Positions 40,418-44,095 of a DNA stretch of 44,095 nt are shown here, in pieces (within the stretch, counting starts at the first letter, position 1; every line of letters starts with the position of its first letter). The notes beneath the pieces were generated by a model. It was not told the DNA's origin, did not search any database, and saw only the letters and a list, made by a program, of their open reading frames with translations. This DNA is from Planomonospora parontospora. Its GTDB lineage: Bacteria; Actinomycetota; Actinomycetes; Streptosporangiales; Streptosporangiaceae. The stretch is from NCBI GenBank assembly GCA_014647935.1, contig BMQD01000033.1, positions 1 to 44,095 of the forward strand, written 5' to 3'. Both the position numbers and the translations under genes were made by a program.

Positions 40418-41723
40418 GGGATCCGACATCGAGGAGCTGCTGTCCCAGGTCCGCGATGAGCACGGGCCGGGCGTCTCCATCGTGTCGGCCGACCGCGTCC
40501 GCACCGGCGGGTTCGCCGGGTTCTTCGCCCGCCAGCGCTACGAGCTGACGGTCGAGGTGCCCGACCCGGCCGAGCGTCCCGCCGCTCCGGCGTCCGCGCC
40601 CCAGGCGGCGCCCGCCGCCCCGGCCGCGCCCGCGGACCCGATGACGGTGCTGCTGGCCCGCGCGGAGGAGCAGGAGCGGAGGCTGAGCCTCACCGGCTCC
40701 CGTGCCGCCCCGCCGGCGGCCGCGGCCGCGCCGCAGCGCCCCGCCGCGGCGGCGCCGAGCGTCTCCCTCAACCTGGCGCAGGCCGTACCCGCCCAGGCGA
40801 ACGTCCCGACGCACGCCGCCGCCCCGGCCGCGCCCACGGTGCAGACCCTGCCGGCGGCGCCGGCCGTGCCGCTCGTGCCGGAGGACTTCGTCGTCGAGAC
40901 GGGCACCGAGAACCGGGCCTTCGCCGACATGCTCGCCTCCCTGCAGCGCGACGGCGACACCGGCGCGACCGGCGCCCTGCCGGCCCGCGCCTACCAGGCG
41001 CCGGCGGCCGGGCCGGAGCGGTCCGGCGCGGTCGTGCCCCGGGCCTTCCAGCCGCCCGTCGTCGAGCAGGAGCGGCCGTTCGAGCGGGCGCTCACCGAGC
41101 TGGGCCTGCCCGCGCGCATGGCGCGTCAGGCCGTCGGCCCCGACATGTACACCGCGGTGAAGCGCGCCCTGGCCGACCTGCCCGAGGCGCCCCCGGCGCC
41201 GCGCGGCCCCGGCGACGTGCTCGTCATCGTCGGCGAGACGCACGCCGCCCTGCACGTGGCCGAGAAGGCCGCCCGCCTGCTGAACGTGGGCCCCGCCCAG
41301 GTCCTGCTGGCGGCCCGTTCCACCGCCGGGACCGGCATCCACAACACGCGCCTGCTGAACGGCCCGAGGTCCGCCCAGCAGCGGGCGCGGAAGATCCACC
41401 GCGACGACGTGCCGTACGTCGTCGTCGTGGACTCCACCCCGGAGCAGGGCAACGGCGAGTGGGCGCGCGCGATCGCCGACGGCCTCGGCGCGACCGCCGT
41501 GTGGGCGGTCGTCGACGCGACCCGCAAGACCGCCGACACCGCGCGCCACCTGCGCACGCTCGGCAAGGTGGACGCCATCGCGGTGAACGCCGTGGCCGCC
41601 ACGGGCGACCCGGCGAGCGTCCTGGACCTGGACATCCCCGTTTCCCATCTCGCGGACCGGCCCGGCACCGCGCAGGCGTGGGCCGCCCTGCTGTGCGAGC
41701 GGCTGGAGGAGAAGCAGTCGTGA
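40395..41723 (+). CDS. flhF: FlhF-like protein lacking the GTP-binding P-loop
   Basis: The 442-residue protein follows flhA as flhF does in many bacteria and starts like FlhF (MPKRLLLEGSDIEELLSQVRDEHGPGVSIVSADRV). A Pro/Ala-rich stretch (about 55-230) follows. The C-terminal part (about 235-440) keeps the outline of the SRP-type GTPase fold. But where FlhF has a GxxGxGKTT P-loop, this protein reads VLVIVGETHAALHVAEKAARL (about 272-292). The TKxD guanine motif also appears replaced (IAVNAVAATGDPASVLDLDIPVSHLADRPG). It is probably unable to bind GTP and may serve as a placement scaffold. The gene starts 23 bases inside flhA and overlaps the PilZ gene start (GTGA). Confidence 0.8.
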   Translation: MPKRLLLEGSDIEELLSQVRDEHGPGVSIVSADRVRTGGFAGFFARQRYELTVEVPDPAERPAAPASAPQAAPAAPAAPADPMTVLLARAEEQERRLSLTGSRAAPPAAAAAPQRPAAAAPSVSLNLAQAVPAQANVPTHAAAPAAPTVQTLPAAPAVPLVPEDFVVETGTENRAFADMLASLQRDGDTGATGALPARAYQAPAAGPERSGAVVPRAFQPPVVEQERPFERALTELGLPARMARQAVGPDMYTAVKRALADLPEAPPAPRGPGDVLVIVGETHAALHVAEKAARLLNVGPAQVLLAARSTAGTGIHNTRLLNGPRSAQQRARKIHRDDVPYVVVVDSTPEQGNGEWARAIADGLGATAVWAVVDATRKTADTARHLRTLGKVDAIAVNAVAATGDPASVLDLDIPVSHLADRPGTAQAWAALLCERLEEKQS

Positions 41724-42358
41724 CATCCGTTAGCTTGCCCGACGTCAACTCCCTCGTGGAGATCGCCCTGCAGGACGGCAGGGTCTACCCCACGCGGGTG
41801 GAGGACACCGACGGGCTGATCCTCATGGTGGCCGCGCCGCGCGGCGCCGGGGACATCGACGTGCCGGAACCCGGCGAGGAGGTGTTCGTGCGCTGGACCG
41901 GCCCCCGCGGCCTGTACACCGCGCCCGGCACGTTCACCGCGTCCGTGCGCGACCGGGTCGCCCTCTGGGCCATCGAGGCCGAGGGCACCGTGGACTACTT
42001 CAGCCGGCGCAACGCCGTACGGGTGGCCGGAGGAGAGCCGGTCCGGCTGCTCGACCTGGCCAGCGGCCGGGAGGTGTTCCACGGCCGGTTCGTCGACATC
42101 TCCGAGCGCGGAGCGCGCTGCCAGGGGACCTCGGCCGGGCTCTCCGCCGAGCAGGACGTGATGGTCAAGATGGTGCTGGACGACAACCTCGTGGCGCTGG
42201 CGGGCAACGTGCTGACCATCTCGGAGGCCGGGGGCGACGCCGTCGTGGCGGTCGTCATCTACGACCCGCCGGAGGCGCAGGCGCAGATCATCCGCCGGTA
42301 CGTGATGAACATGCAGATCCGCGCGCGCAGGACGGCGGCCGCCAATGCCGGTGACTAG
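41720..42358 (+). CDS. PilZ-domain c-di-GMP receptor (YcgR-like)
   Basis: The 212-residue protein has an N-terminal YcgR-N-like beta domain (about 1-90) and a PilZ domain. The c-di-GMP-binding residues are present: RxxxR in RRNAVR near 95-100, and DxSxxG in DISERG near 127-132. YcgR-type proteins bind c-di-GMP and act as a brake on the flagellar motor, which fits its place directly after the flhF-like gene (GTGA overlap) and the nearby c-di-GMP enzymes. The start GTG 41720 has GGAGGAGAAG upstream. It is likely the effector that connects the three c-di-GMP enzymes of the window to motility. Confidence 0.92.
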   Translation: MTSVSLPDVNSLVEIALQDGRVYPTRVEDTDGLILMVAAPRGAGDIDVPEPGEEVFVRWTGPRGLYTAPGTFTASVRDRVALWAIEAEGTVDYFSRRNAVRVAGGEPVRLLDLASGREVFHGRFVDISERGARCQGTSAGLSAEQDVMVKMVLDDNLVALAGNVLTISEAGGDAVVAVVIYDPPEAQAQIIRRYVMNMQIRARRTAAANAGD

Positions 42359-42719
42359 CCTGCCGACGCTGCTGCTGGCCCTGGTGTTCGACGCGCCGGC
42401 GCTGTGGCACGCCTTCGTGCTGCAGGACCTGGACGTCGCCACGGCCCTGACGCGCTACCTGATCGCGGTGGCGGTCAGCGCCCTCATGATCGGCGCCCTG
42501 CGCCGGATCACCGCCTCCTACGGGGCCGAGGACCCGTCCGAGGCCGGCGAGAAGGGCGGTGAGAAGGGCGGCGTCATGAGCGTGTCGGTCGACCGGGTGC
42601 ACCCGCCCGGCCGCCGCGCCGCCGACAGGACGGAGCCGCCGCCGGCGGTCCCGGTCCCCGCGGGCGAACTCCCGCCCGCGCCGGTCGCGGCGCTGACCGC
42701 GGGAGACGGCCGGGGCTGA
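42345..42719 (+). CDS. Small membrane protein of unknown function at the end of the flhA operon
   Basis: I do not recognise this 124-residue protein. It has one clear membrane segment (about residues 36-53, YLIAVAVSALMIGALRRI), perhaps a second weaker one near the N-terminus (LPTLLLALVF). A C-terminal tail is rich in Lys-Gly repeats (EKGGEKGG), then Pro and Arg. It starts 14 bases before the PilZ stop, so it is cotranscribed and coupled with flagellar genes. Topology with a long cytoplasmic or external Pro-rich tail would suit an adaptor near the motor, but nothing in the sequence proves this. Confidence 0.65.
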   Translation: MPVTSLPTLLLALVFDAPALWHAFVLQDLDVATALTRYLIAVAVSALMIGALRRITASYGAEDPSEAGEKGGEKGGVMSVSVDRVHPPGRRAADRTEPPPAVPVPAGELPPAPVAALTAGDGRG

Positions 42720-42730
42720 CGCCCCGACCC

Positions 42731-42759
42731 CTCATCTCACCGGTCCGGCCGCCGATGGG
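42731..42759 (+). promoter_or_regulatory. FliA-like promoter for the third chemoreceptor
   Basis: CTCA (42731-42734), 17 bases, CCGATGGG (42752-42759). A second CTCA starts five bases after the first, exactly as at 34965-34973. Confidence 0.75.
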
Positions 42760-42805
42760 AGACCGAGATGGCTGTCTGACGGCAACCCCGGCAGCTCTCG
42801 GTCTC
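42759..42805 (+). promoter_or_regulatory. Long inverted repeat between promoter and start of the third chemoreceptor
   Basis: GAGACCGAGA (42759-42768) pairs perfectly with TCTCGGTCTC (42796-42805), and GCTG/CAGC continue the pairing inside. It begins at the last base of the -10 element. Confidence 0.5.
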
Positions 42806-42825
42806 GCACTGGAAAGGACCTGAAC

Positions 42826-44095
42826 GTGACCGGCACGTCCGTAGACAACGCGCGCCCCGTCGTGAGCGCGAACCGCAACCGCCTGCTGGGGTGGTTCGCC
42901 GACCGCCGCATCAGCACCAAGATCCTCGCCTCCGTGGGCATCGTCGCCGTCATGGGCGCCGGGGTCAGCACGGTGGCGCTGAGCCGGCTGAGCGGCCTCA
43001 ACGACGACCTGAAGTCGATGAAGCAGGTCAACGTCCACCGGGTGCTCCACCTCACCGAGCTGCGCGGCCAGATGGCCAACATGTACGACGCCACCACGGG
43101 CTTCGTCGCCATCCCCGACCCCGCGACCAAGGCGAAGGCGATGGACCTGATGAAGGAGTACACCGCGAACGTCGACGAGGCGTTCGCGGACTACAAGAAG
43201 GACGCCCCCGCCTCCGCGGCCTGGCAGAAGACCCTGACCGGCTACGAGGAGGCGTGGGAGAGGTACCAGACCCTCCGCAACGTCGCCTTCATGGGGGAGA
43301 AGCCTCCGGCCGGGTTCGCCATGCCCACCGACAGCGCCCAGGTGGTGACCGAGTTCGTCGCGGCCTCCACGCAGATGAACACCGCGATGGAGGAGCTGGC
43401 GGAGTTCGAGGAGGCCGACGCCGAGGCGGTGACCGCCGCGGCCGAGGACGGCTACGGCAGCGCCCGCACCCTGATCCTCGCGTTGCTGGCCGGCGGCCTG
43501 CTGCTCGCGCTGGGACTGGCGCTCGTGGTGTCGCGGCTGATCGTCCGCCCGCTGGGCGCGGTCTCCCGCGTCCTGGACGCGGTGGCGAGGGGCGACCTGA
43601 CCGAGCGGGCCGAGGTGTCCTCCCGCGACGAGGTCGGCGAGATGGCGGTGGCGGTCAACCAGGCCGGGGACTCCCTCCGCCAGACCATCGAGGAGCTGGC
43701 CACCAGCGCCGACACGCTGGCCGCCAGCTCGACCGAGCTGTCGGGCGTCAGCGACCGCATCGCCGCCAGCGCGGACGAGGCCTCCACCCAGGCCGGCAAC
43801 GTCGCCGCCGCGGCCGGCCAGGTCTCGCACAACGTGCAGACCGTCTCGGCCGGCACCGAGGAGATGGGCGCGTCGATCCGGGAGATCGCGCACAACGCCA
43901 ACGAGGGCGCCACCGTGGCCTCCCAGGCGGTGACCGTGGCCACCTCCACCAACGAGACCGTCGCCAAGCTCGGCGCCTCGTCGGCGGAGATCGGCTCGGT
44001 CATCAAGACGATCACCTCGATCGCCGAGCAGACCAACCTGCTGGCCCTGAACGCCACCATCGAGGCGGCGCGGGCCGGGGACGCCGGCAAGGGCT
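42826..44095 (+). CDS. Methyl-accepting chemotaxis protein, N-terminal 423 residues (cut by window edge)
   Basis: The frame runs open from GTG 42826 to the window end. GGAAAGGA lies 7 bases upstream of the start. The protein has a membrane segment near 36-58 and a helical sensor region of about 145 residues. A second membrane segment is near 208-232, followed by a HAMP domain (ARGDLTERAEV near 262) and a signalling coiled coil reaching [23 protein letters not shown], where the window stops. The tip sequence matches the complete receptor at 33224-34888, so both address the same CheA/CheW. The sensor domain differs, so a different ligand is expected. It has its own FliA-like promoter after the flhA operon. 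Confidence 0.94.
   Translation, partial: MTGTSVDNARPVVSANRNRLLGWFADRRISTKILASVGIVAVMGAGVSTVALSRLSGLNDDLKSMKQVNVHRVLHLTELRGQMANMYDATTGFVAIPDPATKAKAMDLMKEYTANVDEAFADYKKDAPASAAWQKTLTGYEEAWERYQTLRNVAFMGEKPPAGFAMPTDSAQVVTEFVAASTQMNTAMEELAEFEEADAEAVTAAAEDGYGSARTLILALLAGGLLLALGLALVVSRLIVRPLGAVSRVLDAVARGDLTERAEVSSRDEVGEMAVAVNQAGDSLRQTIEELATSADTLAASSTELSGVSDRIAASADEASTQAGNVAAAAGQVSHNVQTVSAGTEEMGASIREIAHNANEGATVASQAVTVATSTNETVAKLGASSAEIGSVIKTITSIAEQTNLLALNATIEAARAGDAGKG

Noticed and set aside
42759-42805. c-di-GMP (GEMM) or SAM-type riboswitch before the third chemoreceptor
   Set aside because: The conserved core nucleotides of those classes are not present, and the predicted transcription start lies inside the first arm.

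Overview
The window is very GC-rich (roughly three quarters G+C by eye), uses GTG and TTG starts freely, and is dense with two-component, c-di-GMP, chemotaxis and flagellar genes. This fits a motile, probably sporangium- or zoospore-forming actinomycete (Streptosporangiales- or Micromonosporales-like). The genus cannot be fixed from the sequence. I see no tRNA, rRNA, CRISPR array or complete insertion sequence.

Layout. 1-1711 (minus): a small unknown protein, an RsbW-like ATPase and the N-terminal half of a chemoreceptor. 2011-7453 (plus): a tightly overlapping operon of two receiver proteins, a HEAT-repeat membrane protein, a processive family-2 glycosyltransferase and a hybrid-free sensor kinase. 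7544-8509: a secreted metalloprotease. 8736-9400: a HicAB-type toxin-antitoxin pair. 9485-11331: an OmpR-type regulator with a degenerate kinase partner. 11553-12704: a secreted glucosaminidase. 12869-17937: two tandem GGDEF-EAL proteins. 18267-20818: a convergent MFS transporter and sensor kinase. 21034-24682: cheB-cheR-cheY-cheX-cheY-cheX-like. 24831-25196: a Gly/Cys-rich secreted protein. 25776-26437: an antitoxin/PIN toxin pair. 26493-27416: a helix-turn-helix protein behind a palindrome. 27846-31688: a persulfide/sulfite detoxification operon with a CstR-type repressor and two matching operators. 32085-34888: a chemoreceptor and a sugar-binding lipoprotein. 35161-36804: a membrane diguanylate cyclase. 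37007-38179: UDP-GlcNAc 2-epimerase. 38375-42719: flhA, an flhF-like gene, a PilZ gene and a small membrane protein. 42826 to the end: a third chemoreceptor, cut by the window edge.

How it works together. The strongest non-obvious signal is a repeated promoter-like element, CTCA-N17-YCGATNGG. Six strict copies and three looser ones each lie upstream of, and point into, a gene. It resembles FliA/sigma-D/WhiG-type promoters. It links cheB-cheR-cheY, two chemoreceptors, flhA-flhF-pilZ, two c-di-GMP enzymes, the epimerase, an MFS transporter and perhaps the secreted metalloprotease into one candidate motility regulon. It also settles several start codons: for example, the ATG at 38291 is part of the flhA -10 box, not a start. 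A second recurrent theme is tandem repeats that abut or span stop codons, seen at four loci.
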